Assembly (NCBI RefSeq): GCF_003945545.1
Contig: NZ_CP029617.1
Location: forward strand, 372,001-436,000
Origin: Streptomyces sp. WAC 01529
Lineage (GTDB): Bacteria; Actinomycetota; Actinomycetes; Streptomycetales; Streptomycetaceae
DNA length: 64,000 bases
Direction: 5' to 3'
Each line of letters opens with the position of its first letter. Position 1 is the stretch's first letter. Below, piece after piece: positions 35,467-44,582 of this stretch. A program made the position numbers and the translations under genes. The notes beneath the pieces are model-generated. The model was not told the origin of the DNA. It worked only from the letters and a program-made list of their open reading frames with translations, and did no database searches.

Positions 35467-35657
35467 ACGGGCCGGGGCCCGCCCCCGGCGATGTGGCGCC
35501 GTGACGGCGCCGCTTTCCCGTACCGCCCTCGCGGCGCCACTCCTCACGTACCGCGCCACGTTCGGCCACAACGGCCAACTTCCGCCCTTCTGCTCCCCCG
35601 CCCTCTCTCGTAACGTCAGCACGGCTTGTTATGGCCATGACGAAGAAGAGGGTGCCC

Positions 35658-37877
35658 ATGCGCAGACGCCTGCTTCATCTGGTCCTCGCCCCGCTCGCGG
35701 GCGTCGTCCTCCTGGCAACCGCACCGGCGAGCGCGGCGCCGCCGGGGCCGGATGATGTCTACCGCCCCGTCCGCGGGCCCGCCGCACCGGCCGAGTACCG
35801 CTATCTGCAGAAGACCGTGCCGGGTGAGTCGATCCCCCGGCACGCCCACGAGAACGCCGCCGCGCAGGCGCGTGGACTGCCCACCACCGGCGGCCGGTGG
35901 AAGGCGCTCGGCCCCACCAACATCGGCGGCCGGATCGTGTCGCTCGCCCTCGACCCGAAGCGGGCCGACACCCTGTACGCGGCGGCGGCGAGCGGCGGGA
36001 TCTGGCGCAGCACGGACGCGGGCCAGACGTTCAAGTCCGCCTGGCCGGACAGCTGGACGCAGGCGATGGGCGCGGTCGCCACCGGGCCCGACGGCGCCCT
36101 GTACGCGGGCACCGGCGAGCCCAACCCCGGCGGCGGCAGCATCACGTACGAAGGGACCGGCCTCTACCGCAGCGCCGACGGCGGGCGCCACTGGCGGCGG
36201 ATCGGCCTGCGTGACTCCGGTGCCATCAGCGCCATCACGGTGGACCCCCGCAACCCGCGCCGCATCTACGTGGCCGCCGCGGGCTCGCTCTACAACGGCG
36301 GCGGCGACCGCGGCGTCTACCGCTCGGAGAACGGCGGCAAGACCTGGCGGCGGATCCTTTCCGGCGCCAACGAGTTCACCGGAGCCACCGAGATCATCGT
36401 CCGGGGCAAGCGGCTCTACGCCGTGCTGTGGGACCACCGCCGCACGCCCGAACTGCGCACCTACGGAGGCGTGGGCTCCGGGATCTTCCGCAGCGACGAC
36501 GACGGCAGGTCCTGGCGGCGGCTCGGCGGCGGGCTCCCCGAGCGGGGCCCGGACGTGGGGCGGATCGGTCTCGCGGTCGCGGGCGAGAAGGCGTACGCGA
36601 TCGTCAACAAGACCGGCGGGCCCTTCGAGGGCTTCTACGCGTCCACCGACGGCGGCGACAGCTGGCGGCGCACCCCGGCCGACCAGAAGCTGACCGCGTC
36701 GCAGTCGACGTTCGGCTGGTGGTTCGGCAAGGTGTGGACCGACCCGAAGGACGCCGACCATGTGCAGGTCGCGGGCGTGCCGCTGATGACGACGAAGGAC
36801 GGCGGCGCCACCTGGAGCGCCGACGACACCAGCATCCACGTCGACCAGCACGCGATGGTCTGGGACCCGCGCAGGCCGGGCCGCGTCTATCTCGGCAACG
36901 ACGGCGGCGTCTACCGCTCCGACGCGAACGGCGACGGCGGCTGGGTCAAGGCCCGGCACGAGCCGTACACCCAGCTCTACAGCGCGGCCATCAGCCCGCA
37001 GGACACCGGCCGGATATCCGGCGGCTCGCAGGACAACGGCTCGCTGCGCTCCTGGGGCGGGGACCGCTTCAACGAATACCTCGGCGGGGACGGCGAGGAG
37101 AACCTGATCAACCCCACCGACGTGAACAACGTCTTCGCCTGCTACCAGTACGGCAACTGCTTCCGCTCCACCGACGGCGGCGACACCCTGACGTACTTCG
37201 CGGACAAGACGACGTACAAGCGGCGCAACTGGTTCACGCCCGTCGTCTTCGACCCCAGGAACCCGAAGATCCTCTACTACGGCTCCGAGGTCCTCAACCG
37301 CTCCACGGACGGCGGCGCGACCTGGCAGCCCATCAGCCCCGACCTGTCCGGCGGCCCAGGTCCCGACCCGAACTACGCCAACTACGGCACGATCACCTCG
37401 ATCGCGCCCGCGGGCGACGGCCGCACGGTCTACGCGGGCACCGACGACGGCCGGGTCTGGGTGACCAAGGACCTGGGCGCGCACTGGACGAAGCTGGCCG
37501 AGGGCCGCGCCTGGGTGACCCGCGTGGTGGTCGACCCGCGCGACCCCGACCGCGTGTACACCACCCACTCCGCCTACCGCTCCGGGTCCAACAAGGCGCA
37601 TGTGTACGGCAGTTCGGACGGCGGCAGGCACTGGAGGGACCTGTCGGGCAATCTGCCGGACGCGCCCGTGAACGACCTCGTCCTCGGGCACGGCGGGCGC
37701 CTGCACATCGGCACCGACCAGGGCGTGTTCACGTCCCGGTCCGGCAAGCCGTCGTGGTCGCGGCTCGGGCGGGGCATGCCCGCGGTCCCCGTCGACGACA
37801 TCGAGTACGACGCGGGACACCACCGCCTGGTGGCGGCCACGTTCGGCAGGGGCTTCTACGAACTGGCCACCCGCTGA
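35658..37877 (+). CDS. Secreted Asp-box (BNR) beta-propeller protein, glycosyl hydrolase-like
   Basis: 739 aa from ATG 35658, which has AAGAGGG upstream; two ATGs at 35631 and 35637 give longer, weaker starts. A Sec signal peptide (residues 1-27, ending in ASA) precedes many Asp-box repeats of the S-x-D-x-G-x-x-W type (for example RSTDAGQTF, RSENGGKTW, RSTDGGATW), at least ten by eye. This gives a sialidase-like or VPS10-like beta-propeller. Catalytic residues of true sialidases are not obvious. The protein is extracellular; a sugar-binding or hydrolase role is inferred only from the fold. Its end overlaps the convergent XdhC gene by 22 bp. Confidence 0.85.
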   Translation: MRRRLLHLVLAPLAGVVLLATAPASAAPPGPDDVYRPVRGPAAPAEYRYLQKTVPGESIPRHAHENAAAQARGLPTTGGRWKALGPTNIGGRIVSLALDPKRADTLYAAAASGGIWRSTDAGQTFKSAWPDSWTQAMGAVATGPDGALYAGTGEPNPGGGSITYEGTGLYRSADGGRHWRRIGLRDSGAISAITVDPRNPRRIYVAAAGSLYNGGGDRGVYRSENGGKTWRRILSGANEFTGATEIIVRGKRLYAVLWDHRRTPELRTYGGVGSGIFRSDDDGRSWRRLGGGLPERGPDVGRIGLAVAGEKAYAIVNKTGGPFEGFYASTDGGDSWRRTPADQKLTASQSTFGWWFGKVWTDPKDADHVQVAGVPLMTTKDGGATWSADDTSIHVDQHAMVWDPRRPGRVYLGNDGGVYRSDANGDGGWVKARHEPYTQLYSAAISPQDTGRISGGSQDNGSLRSWGGDRFNEYLGGDGEENLINPTDVNNVFACYQYGNCFRSTDGGDTLTYFADKTTYKRRNWFTPVVFDPRNPKILYYGSEVLNRSTDGGATWQPISPDLSGGPGPDPNYANYGTITSIAPAGDGRTVYAGTDDGRVWVTKDLGAHWTKLAEGRAWVTRVVVDPRDPDRVYTTHSAYRSGSNKAHVYGSSDGGRHWRDLSGNLPDAPVNDLVLGHGGRLHIGTDQGVFTSRSGKPSWSRLGRGMPAVPVDDIEYDAGHHRLVAATFGRGFYELATR

Positions 37878-39022
37878 AGACGGCTTCCAGACGGGAGAAG
37901 GCTCCCGGGCGCCTCATGATGAATCGGCGTCCGTGAGCCGGTGAGCGGCAGACCCGTACCGCCCTGTCCGGCCGCGACGATCTCCGCCGCGATGGACAGG
38001 GCGGTCTGCTCGGGCGTACGGGCGCCGAGGTCGAGGCCGATCGGCGAGTGCAGCCGGGCCAGTTCGTCCTCGGTGACGCCGACCTCGCGGAGCCTGCGGT
38101 TGCGGTCCTCGTGAGTGCGGCGCGAGCCCATCGCGCCGACGAACGCGACGGGCAGCCGCAGCGCCGCCGAGAGCAGCGGCACGTCGAACTTGGCGTCGTG
38201 GGTGAGCACGCACAGGACCGTGCGCTCGTCCGTCGCGGTGCGCTCCAGATAGCGGTGGGGCCACTCGACCACGATGTCGTCCGCCTCGGGGAACCGGACC
38301 GGGGTGGCGAAGACGGGGCGGGCGTCGCAGACCGTGACGTGGTAGCCGAGGAACTTCCCGGCGCGGACCAGGGCCGCCGCGAAGTCGACCGCCCCGAACA
38401 CGATCATGCGGGGCGGGGGCACGCTCGACTCGACGAGGAACGTCAGGGCGCTCCCGCAGCGCGACCCGCTCTCCGAGACGACGAACTCGCCGGTGCGGCC
38501 GGCCGCCAGGAGGGCGCGGCTCTCCCCCGCCGCCGTGCGGTCCAGGTCCGGGTGCCCGCCGAGGCTCCCCTCGCGGGTGCCGTCGGCGCGCACCACGATC
38601 GCCCTGCCGAGCAGGTCGGCGGGGCCCGCGGTGATCCGGGCCAGCGCGGCCGCCTCGCCGCGGGCGGCGGCCGACAGGGCGGCGGCGAACACCGCCCTGT
38701 CCGGCGCGTCCGCGGCCACCGGGGTGACCAGCACCTCGATGACACCACCGCAGGTCAGACCCACGGCGAAGGCGTCCTCGTCGCTGTACCCGAACCGCTC
38801 GACCGCGACCCCGCCCTCCTGGAGGGCCTGGACGCACAGGTCGTACACCGCCCCTTCCACGCAGCCGCCGGAGACCGAGCCGATGGCCGTGCCCTCGCCG
38901 TCGACCGCGAGGGCCGCGCCGGGACCGCGCGGTGCGCTGCCGCCGACGTGCACGACGGTGGCGACCGCGAAGTCCCGGCCCTCCTGGACCCATCGGTTCA
39001 GGTCGTCGGCGATGTCAAGCAC
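37856..39022 (-). CDS. XdhC family molybdenum-cofactor insertion protein
   Basis: 388 aa from a GTG start that overlaps the end of the Mo-subunit gene by eight bases. XdhC/CoxI proteins bind sulfurated molybdenum cofactor and insert it into xanthine dehydrogenase-type enzymes. The 'VHVGGSAPRGPGAALAV', 'GSVSGGCVEGAVYD' and 'LTCGGVIEVLV' motifs form the N-terminal domain. A Rossmann domain with 'VFGAVDFAAAL' and 'VGAMGSRRTHEDRNRRL' completes it. It is the last gene of the four-gene operon. The C terminus is Ser/Arg-rich and overlaps the convergent propeller gene. Confidence 0.93.
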   Translation of the reverse strand: MLDIADDLNRWVQEGRDFAVATVVHVGGSAPRGPGAALAVDGEGTAIGSVSGGCVEGAVYDLCVQALQEGGVAVERFGYSDEDAFAVGLTCGGVIEVLVTPVAADAPDRAVFAAALSAAARGEAAALARITAGPADLLGRAIVVRADGTREGSLGGHPDLDRTAAGESRALLAAGRTGEFVVSESGSRCGSALTFLVESSVPPPRMIVFGAVDFAAALVRAGKFLGYHVTVCDARPVFATPVRFPEADDIVVEWPHRYLERTATDERTVLCVLTHDAKFDVPLLSAALRLPVAFVGAMGSRRTHEDRNRRLREVGVTEDELARLHSPIGLDLGARTPEQTALSIAAEIVAAGQGGTGLPLTGSRTPIHHEAPGSLLPSGSRLQRVASS

Positions 39023-41153
39023 CGCTGCCGCCCGCCTCGGTCGCACGGTCCTCGATCACCCGGTCGGGGCGAATCGGCAGGTTCCGGTGGCGGACGCCCG
39101 TCGCGTGCCAGACCGCGTTGGCGATCGCCGCGGCGGCGCCCACGATGCCGATCTCGCCGATGCCCTTGATCCCGACCGGGTCGTCGGGGTCGGGGTCGTC
39201 GACCCAGTCCGCCTCGATGTGCGGCACGTCGGCGTGCGCGGCGACGTGGTAGCCCGCGAGGTCGGGGCCGACCGGCGCGCCCGTGGCCTGGTCCCTGACC
39301 GCCTCCTCGTGCAGCGCCATGGAGAGGCCCCAGATCATGCCGCCGGTCAGCTGGCTGCGCGCGGTCAGCGGGTTGATGATCCGGCCCGCGGCGAAGATGC
39401 CGAGCATGCGGCGTACGCGCACCTCGCCGGAGGCGACGTCCACGGCGACCTCGGCGAACTGCGCGCCGTAGGAGTGACGTTCCTTCTGCGCGAGTGTGCC
39501 GAGCAGGGCGCCGGTGTCGGCCTTCGCGGTGATGCCCTCGGCGGGGATGTCACCGCCGGGGACGAGCTTGTCCCGCAGTTCGCGCGCGGCCGCCGTGACC
39601 GCCCAGCCCCAGGAGCGGGTGCCCATCGAACCGCCCGCGATCATCGCGAAGCCGAAGTCGCTGTCGGCGACGCGGACCCGGATCCGCTCGGGCGCCACCT
39701 CCAGGGCGTCGGCGGCGATCAGCGTGAGCGCGGTCCGCGCGCCGGTGCCGACGTCCGCGGCGGCGATGCGGACGGTGAACGTCCCGTCGGCCTCGGCCGT
39801 CACGCCCGCCGTCGCCGGGCCGACGAGCACCGGGAAGGTCGCGGCGGCCATGCCGGTGCCGATCAGCCAGCGCCCCTCTCGGCGCACGCGGGGGCGCGGA
39901 TCGCGCTCCGCCCAGCCGAACCTGCGCGCGCCCTCCTCGAAGCAGCCCGAGAGGTTGCGGCTGCTGAAGGGCAGCCCGGAGACGGGTCCGACCTCCGGTT
40001 CGTTGCGCAGGCGCAGCGCTATGGGGTCCACGCCGCACTTCTCGGCCAGTTCGTCGAGCGCGCACTCCAGAGCGAAGGAGCCCGGGGCCTCGCCGGGGGC
40101 CCGCATCCACGTGGGCGTCGGCACGTCGAGGCGTACGACGCGGGTGTGGGTGTGGTGCGCGTCGGCGTCGTACATCGGACGCCCGAACCCGGCGCTCGGC
40201 TCGATGAATTCATGGATGGTCGAGCTGAGGCTCAGCCCTTGGTGGTCGAGGGCGCGCAGCCGGCCGTCGGGCTCCGCGCCGAGCCGGACGCGCTGCGTGG
40301 TGGGGCTGCGGTAGCCGACGAGGGAGAACATCTGGCGGCGCGTCAGCACGACCCGCACGGGCCGGTCGAGGACGGTCGCCGCCATCGCGGCGAGGACCTG
40401 GTGGACCCGCAGGCCCTTGGAGCCGAAGGCCCCGCCGACGTGCTCGGAGCGGACCCGCACCGAGCCGGGGTCGAGGGAGAACACCTTCGACAGCTCGTCC
40501 GCGACCCAGCTGCTGCCCTGGTTGGAGTCGACGACGTCGAGCCGGCCGCCGTCCCAGCGCGCGGTCGCCGCGTGCGGCTCCATCGGGCTGTGGTGCTCCT
40601 CGGGCGTGGTGTACTCGGCGTCCACGACGTGGGTGCTGGCGGCGAGTTGGGCCTCCAGGTCGCCCTTCTGCGTGCGCATGCCGTCGGCCTCGGGGGTGTA
40701 GCTGCCGGGGTGCGCGGCGGAGAACGCGATGTCGTGCGGCTCCTGGTCGTAGTGGACCACCAGGGACTCGGCGGCCTCCCTGGCCTGCTCGGACGTCTCG
40801 GCGACGACGAGCGCCACGGGCCAGCCCGCGAACGGCACCCGGTCGTGCTGGAAGACCCCGACGACCGGGTCGGGCGAGCCGAGGAGCCCCTGGTAGTCGA
40901 CGTCGACTCGGGGCGCGTTCCCGTGGTGCAGGACGGTCAGGACGCCGGGCATCGCGAGGACCGGTTCGGCCTCGACGGAGGTGACGCGGCCGCGGGCGAT
41001 GGTGGACAGCACCAGCCAGCCGTGGGCGAGGTCGGCGAAGGGTATCTCGCCCGCGTAGCGCGCCGCGCCGGTGACCTTGTCGCGGCCTTCGACGCGGGTG
41101 TGCGCGGCGCCGACGGCGCCGGTCACCTTGGTGGGTCCGGTCGTCGTGGTCAT
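39015..41153 (-). CDS. Molybdopterin-binding subunit of xanthine dehydrogenase-family enzyme
   Basis: 712 aa. The small 'VTGAARYAGEIPF' start and 'HVGGAFGSKGLRVHQV' cofactor loop are typical, as is 'GMIWGLSMALHEE' near the C terminus. The active-site Glu is in GIKGIGEIGIVGAAAAIANAV close to the end. The closest known type is the PaoC/YagR group of aldehyde oxidoreductases rather than true purine dehydrogenases. Its ATG overlaps the stop codon of the FAD subunit by four bases. Confidence 0.93.
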   Translation of the reverse strand: MTTTTGPTKVTGAVGAAHTRVEGRDKVTGAARYAGEIPFADLAHGWLVLSTIARGRVTSVEAEPVLAMPGVLTVLHHGNAPRVDVDYQGLLGSPDPVVGVFQHDRVPFAGWPVALVVAETSEQAREAAESLVVHYDQEPHDIAFSAAHPGSYTPEADGMRTQKGDLEAQLAASTHVVDAEYTTPEEHHSPMEPHAATARWDGGRLDVVDSNQGSSWVADELSKVFSLDPGSVRVRSEHVGGAFGSKGLRVHQVLAAMAATVLDRPVRVVLTRRQMFSLVGYRSPTTQRVRLGAEPDGRLRALDHQGLSLSSTIHEFIEPSAGFGRPMYDADAHHTHTRVVRLDVPTPTWMRAPGEAPGSFALECALDELAEKCGVDPIALRLRNEPEVGPVSGLPFSSRNLSGCFEEGARRFGWAERDPRPRVRREGRWLIGTGMAAATFPVLVGPATAGVTAEADGTFTVRIAAADVGTGARTALTLIAADALEVAPERIRVRVADSDFGFAMIAGGSMGTRSWGWAVTAAARELRDKLVPGGDIPAEGITAKADTGALLGTLAQKERHSYGAQFAEVAVDVASGEVRVRRMLGIFAAGRIINPLTARSQLTGGMIWGLSMALHEEAVRDQATGAPVGPDLAGYHVAAHADVPHIEADWVDDPDPDDPVGIKGIGEIGIVGAAAAIANAVWHATGVRHRNLPIRPDRVIEDRATEAGGSGA

Positions 41154-42142
41154 CGGGCGGCCTCCTCGGTGAGTTCGGTCAGCAGGGCCACGACGAGGTT
41201 GCGCGTGAGCGTCACCTTGTACGCGTTGTCGGCCAGCGGCTCGGCCGCGGCCAGTTCGGCGTCCGCGGCGGCGGCGAACGCCTCGGCGGTCGCCGGGCCG
41301 CCGGTCAGGACCCGCTCGGCCTCCCGCGCCCGCCACGGCCGGGACGCGACCGCCCCGAAGGCGACGCGCACTTCGCGTACGACACCGTCCCGGACGTCGA
41401 GCGCCCCGGCGATGGAGCCGATGGCGAACGCGTACGAGGCGCGCTCGCGCACCTTGCGGTAGCGGGAGCGGGCGGCCACCGGGGCGGGCGGCAGCGTGAC
41501 GCCGGTGATGAGCGCGCCGGGCGGCAGCGCGGTCTCCAGGTGCGGGGTCTCCCCCACCGGCAGATAGAACTCGGCGAGCGGCGACTGGCCCGGCCCGTCG
41601 ACCGTTTCGTACGTGACGACGGCGTCGAAGGCGGTGAGCGCCACGCCCATGTCGGAGGGGTGGATGGCCACGCAGTGCGCGGTGGCGCCGAGGATCGCGT
41701 GGTTGTGGTGCTCACCCTCCACGGCGGAGCAACCGCTGCCGGGGGTGCGCTTGTTGCAGGGCTTGCTCAGGTCGGTGAAGTAGCCGCAGCGGGTGCGCTG
41801 GAGCAGGTTCCCGCCGACGGTCGCCATGTTGCGCAGCTGACCGGAGGCGCCCGCGAGGACGGCCTCGGCCAACGCGGGGTAGCGGCGCCGCACTTCGGGG
41901 TGGGCCGCGAGGTCGCTGTTGGTGACGGTCGCCCCGACGCGCAGCCCGCCGTCGTCGGTGGACTCGATGCCGTCCAAGGGCAGTTCGCGTACGTCGACGA
42001 GGAGGGCGGGGCGCTCCACGCCGGTCTTCATCAGGTCGACGAGGTTGGTGCCGCCGCCGAGGTAGCGGGCGTCGGGGTCGGCGCCGAGCAGGGCGACCGC
42101 CCCGGGCACGTCGTGCGCCCGCTGGTATCCGAAGTCCCTCAT
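41150..42142 (-). CDS. FAD-binding subunit of xanthine dehydrogenase-family enzyme
   Basis: 330 aa. FAD-binding motif 'ARYLGGGTNLVDLMK' near residue 24 and 'NMATVGGNLLQRTRC' near 110. It contains the extra Cys insertion RCGYFTDLSKPCNKRTPGSGC seen in the PaoB/YagS group, where it carries a [4Fe-4S] cluster. This places the enzyme with the aldehyde-oxidising PaoABC type. The ATG overlaps the 2Fe-2S subunit stop. Confidence 0.93.
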   Translation of the reverse strand: MRDFGYQRAHDVPGAVALLGADPDARYLGGGTNLVDLMKTGVERPALLVDVRELPLDGIESTDDGGLRVGATVTNSDLAAHPEVRRRYPALAEAVLAGASGQLRNMATVGGNLLQRTRCGYFTDLSKPCNKRTPGSGCSAVEGEHHNHAILGATAHCVAIHPSDMGVALTAFDAVVTYETVDGPGQSPLAEFYLPVGETPHLETALPPGALITGVTLPPAPVAARSRYRKVRERASYAFAIGSIAGALDVRDGVVREVRVAFGAVASRPWRAREAERVLTGGPATAEAFAAAADAELAAAEPLADNAYKVTLTRNLVVALLTELTEEAAR

Positions 42143-42681
42143 GCGCTCTCCTCCTCGGCGCGGGCCGCCTCCGCGACGGCCTGCACGATCGATACGTACG
42201 CGCCGCAGCGGCACAGGTTGCCGCTCATCCGCTCGCGGATCTCCTCGGCGGTGAGTTCGGGGACGCCCGCTTCGGGCCGCACGTCGGTGGTGGCGGCGCT
42301 CGGCCAGCCCGCCGCGTGCTCCTGGATCACGCCGAGGGCCGAACAGATCTGGCCGGGGGTGCAGTAGCCGCACTGGAGACCGTCGAGGTCGAGGAAGGCC
42401 TGCTGCACGGGGTGCAGCCGGTCACCGTCGGCGACGCCCTCGATGGTGGTGATCTCGCGCCCCTCGGCGGCGACCGCGAGCTGCAGGCAGGAGACGGCGC
42501 GGCGGCCGTCCATCAGCACCGTGCAGGCGCCGCACTGGCCCTGGTCGCACCCCTTCTTGGTGCCGGTGAGGTCGAGCCGCTCGCGCAGCGCGTCGAGCAG
42601 GGTGGTGCGGTGGTCGACGGTCAGTGTGTGCTTCTCGCCGTTGATGTTGAGGGTGAGGGCACTGGACGTCGATGGGGCCAT
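42139..42681 (-). CDS. [2Fe-2S] subunit of xanthine dehydrogenase-family enzyme
   Basis: 180 aa. It has two clusters: the plant-ferredoxin motif 'KGCDQGQCGACTVLMDG' and the C-terminal 'LQCGYCTPGQ' with 'GNLCRCGAYV'. No Tat signal is present, so unlike E. coli PaoA it is probably cytosolic. It is the first gene of the operon and lies behind two matched operator dyads and a TetR gene. Confidence 0.94.
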   Translation of the reverse strand: MAPSTSSALTLNINGEKHTLTVDHRTTLLDALRERLDLTGTKKGCDQGQCGACTVLMDGRRAVSCLQLAVAAEGREITTIEGVADGDRLHPVQQAFLDLDGLQCGYCTPGQICSALGVIQEHAAGWPSAATTDVRPEAGVPELTAEEIRERMSGNLCRCGAYVSIVQAVAEAARAEEESA

Positions 42682-42837
42682 GAGCAGCCTTCTTTCGCAA
42701 AATCGCGTCGAACGAGGCGGTCCCGCCAAGAGATTCGGGAGAGGTTGCGCTGTACAGAGAAGCCGGAGAAGGAGAAGGGTGCCCGGGGCGGGCGGAGTGC
42801 CCGCGTGGCCGTGTCCGGCGCTATGGTGACCCTAAGT

Positions 42838-42849
42838 GGACAGCTGTCC
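42838..42849. promoter_or_regulatory. Operator A between the Mo-hydroxylase operon and tetR
   Basis: GGACAGCTGTCC, a perfect palindrome. It shares the half-site GGACA/TGTCC with operator B 31 bp away (about three turns of the helix), suggesting two TetR dimers on one face. Confidence 0.7.
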
Positions 42850-42863
42850 ATGAGCCTTCGAAC

Positions 42864-42885
42864 TTAGCGGACACCTGTCCGCTTA
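42864..42885. promoter_or_regulatory. Operator B next to tetR
   Basis: An extended dyad with core GGACACCTGTCC, flanked by TTAGC and GCTTA, giving 9 of 10 matching positions per arm. It lies 41 bp upstream of the TetR start. Confidence 0.7.
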
Positions 42886-42925
42886 GCAAGGCCGAATCGG
42901 GCCGTGAGGCGCGGGAGGAGAGCGA

Positions 42926-43504
42926 GTGGGGCAGCACAAGGACGCACCCTTGCGCTCGGACGCGCAGCGCAACCGCGAGCGCATCCTGGAAGTGGCCCTG
43001 GTGGAGCTGACGCGGGCGAGCGACGCGCCGTTGAGCGTGATCGCACGGAAAGCCGGCGTCGGCCAGGGCACGTTCTACCGCAACTTCCCCAACCGCGAGG
43101 CGCTCGTCCTTGAGGTGTACCGCTACGAGGTCCAGCAAGTCTCCGACGCGGCCTGCCAGTTGCTCCACACCCGCCCGCCCGACCAGGCCCTGCGGGAGTG
43201 GATGGACCGCCTCGTGCAGTACGCGATGGCCAAGGCGGGCCTGGCCGACGCCATCCGCCGGGCGACCAGCGCGCTCGGCAGTCTCGCCGGGGTGGGCCGC
43301 GGCCCGTTGACCCACGCCGTGGCGGTCCTCCTGGAGGCGAACGAGAAGGCGGGCACCATCCGGCCCGGCGTGAGCCCCGACGACTTCCTGCTCGCCATCG
43401 CGGGGCTGTGGCAGATCGACCCGCACGGCGACTGGGAGGCGCGCGCGGGACGCCTCATGGACCTCGTCATGGACGGACTGAAGGCCGGGGCTCCGGGGCG
43501 CTGA
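42926..43504 (+). CDS. TetR/AcrR family transcriptional regulator
   Basis: 192 aa from GTG behind GGGAGGAG. The N-terminal HTH reads 'NRERILEVALVELTRASDAP' and ends in 'GQGTFYRNFPNREALVLEVY'. The C-terminal region is the SbtR-like ligand domain. It is divergent from the molybdenum hydroxylase operon, with two dyads between them, so it is most likely the repressor of that operon, perhaps responding to an aldehyde. Its 3' end overlaps the convergent TPR-like gene by 38 bp. Confidence 0.92.
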   Translation: MGQHKDAPLRSDAQRNRERILEVALVELTRASDAPLSVIARKAGVGQGTFYRNFPNREALVLEVYRYEVQQVSDAACQLLHTRPPDQALREWMDRLVQYAMAKAGLADAIRRATSALGSLAGVGRGPLTHAVAVLLEANEKAGTIRPGVSPDDFLLAIAGLWQIDPHGDWEARAGRLMDLVMDGLKAGAPGR

Positions 43505-44426
43505 GCATGTCCAGAAGGTAGACCGCGCCCTCACGCAGCGAGGCGCTGGCTTTGGTGCCGGCGCGCAGCCGGAGCGCCGTGGCGGTGAGCGACTCCGCCG
43601 TGCGGGTGGACCGGAGGCGGGCGGCGCGGGGCGCGAGGTCGGCGAGGACGTCCTCGGCCTCCCGCCAGGCCCCGGCCCCCGCGAGCGCCGCCAGCAGCTG
43701 CGCGCCGAACAGCTCGCGATAGGCGGGGCCCCCGGGGGCCGTCGCGGCCCGGTGCAGCAGCGGGATCGCCCGGTCCCAGCGGTGCAGCCGGGCGAGGACC
43801 CAGCCCTGGTGGCCGAGGAGTTCGGTGTCGTCGATCCACCAGGCCCAGGGCGGGTCGTGGCGACAGACGCCGTCCAGGAAGCGGCTGCGGGCGCGGGCGA
43901 GCAGCGCCTCGGGCTCCTGGCGGGCGGCACCGAGCAGGGCGAGGGCATGGGCCCGGCGGATCAGGGCGAGCGTCTCGACCCTGGGCGGGAGGGCGCGGGG
44001 GCCGTACACCCGGCAGGCGGTCTCCAGGGCGGCGCGGGGCCTGCCGGTGTGGGCCTGGAGCATGCTGTGGTTCAGGAGCACGAGGCGCGCCGTCCAGCGG
44101 TCGCCGCACAGCTCCGCGAGGGCAAGGGCCCGCGCGTTCGCCCGGTGGGCGCGGCGGTGGAATCCGGCGTCGAAGAGGATCCAGCCGATGACCTCGCACA
44201 ACTCGGCGAGCGCCGCGAGCAGCTCAGCGTCCGGGCCGCGCAGGATTTCCGGCTCGGTGGACAGCTCGGGCACGCGCCGTACGGCCTCGCGCAGCGCGGG
44301 CACGGCCGCGCGGGCGCCCCGCGTGGCGTCCAGGTGGAGGAGGTGGCGGAGGGTGCTCGCGACTCCGGGGACCGACGAGAGGGGCCGCTCCCCGTCCCGC
44401 CCCGGCGCCTCTTTCGCTTGAGCCAT
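43467..44426 (-). CDS. TPR-like protein, related to C-terminal half of Streptomyces XRE regulators
   Basis: 319 aa, all alpha-helical. Repeats such as 'LALAELCGDRWTARLVLLNHSMLQAHTGRPRAAL' (given here in part) and 'WVLARLHRWDRAIPLLHRA' look like the tetratricopeptide region that follows the HTH in a large Streptomyces regulator family. No HTH is visible here. The role is unknown; it may be an effector-binding protein or the remnant of a regulator. It is divergent from the DJ-1/TetR/ALDH operon. Confidence 0.75.
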   Translation of the reverse strand: MAQAKEAPGRDGERPLSSVPGVASTLRHLLHLDATRGARAAVPALREAVRRVPELSTEPEILRGPDAELLAALAELCEVIGWILFDAGFHRRAHRANARALALAELCGDRWTARLVLLNHSMLQAHTGRPRAALETACRVYGPRALPPRVETLALIRRAHALALLGAARQEPEALLARARSRFLDGVCRHDPPWAWWIDDTELLGHQGWVLARLHRWDRAIPLLHRAATAPGGPAYRELFGAQLLAALAGAGAWREAEDVLADLAPRAARLRSTRTAESLTATALRLRAGTKASASLREGAVYLLDMLSAPEPRPSVRP

Positions 44427-44453
44427 GCCGGAAACGTTATTCCGAGAAGCCCC

Positions 44454-44467
44454 ATCGGTTTTCCGAT
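44454..44467. promoter_or_regulatory. Small dyad near the start of the TPR-like gene
   Basis: ATCGGTTTTCCGAT, a perfect five-base-arm inverted repeat in the shared promoter region upstream of both the TPR-like gene and the DJ-1 operon. Confidence 0.4.
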
Positions 44468-44487
44468 AGCTCGTATTTATTTCCGCA

Positions 44488-44517
44488 TTGGATACTTATG
44501 TCCGTTGGGTCTACGGT
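44488..44517 (+). promoter_or_regulatory. Candidate promoter of the DJ-1/TetR/ALDH operon
   Basis: TTGGAT and TACGGT are separated by 18 bp, a fair match to the vegetative sigma factor consensus. The -10 ends 65 bp before the ATG of the DJ-1-like gene. Confidence 0.5.
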
Positions 44518-44582
44518 CGAGATATCGCCGCACTGACGCTCTGAGCACAGAACGTCAGACCCACACCCCCGGAGACCCCACC

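Noticed and set aside
29542..35622. A 2,026-codon open frame on the minus strand
   Set aside because: It runs antisense through ATP-grasp, hydrolase and FAD/Rieske genes that all have clear motifs. It only reflects high GC at third positions. Its last 220 codons are the real HhH gene.
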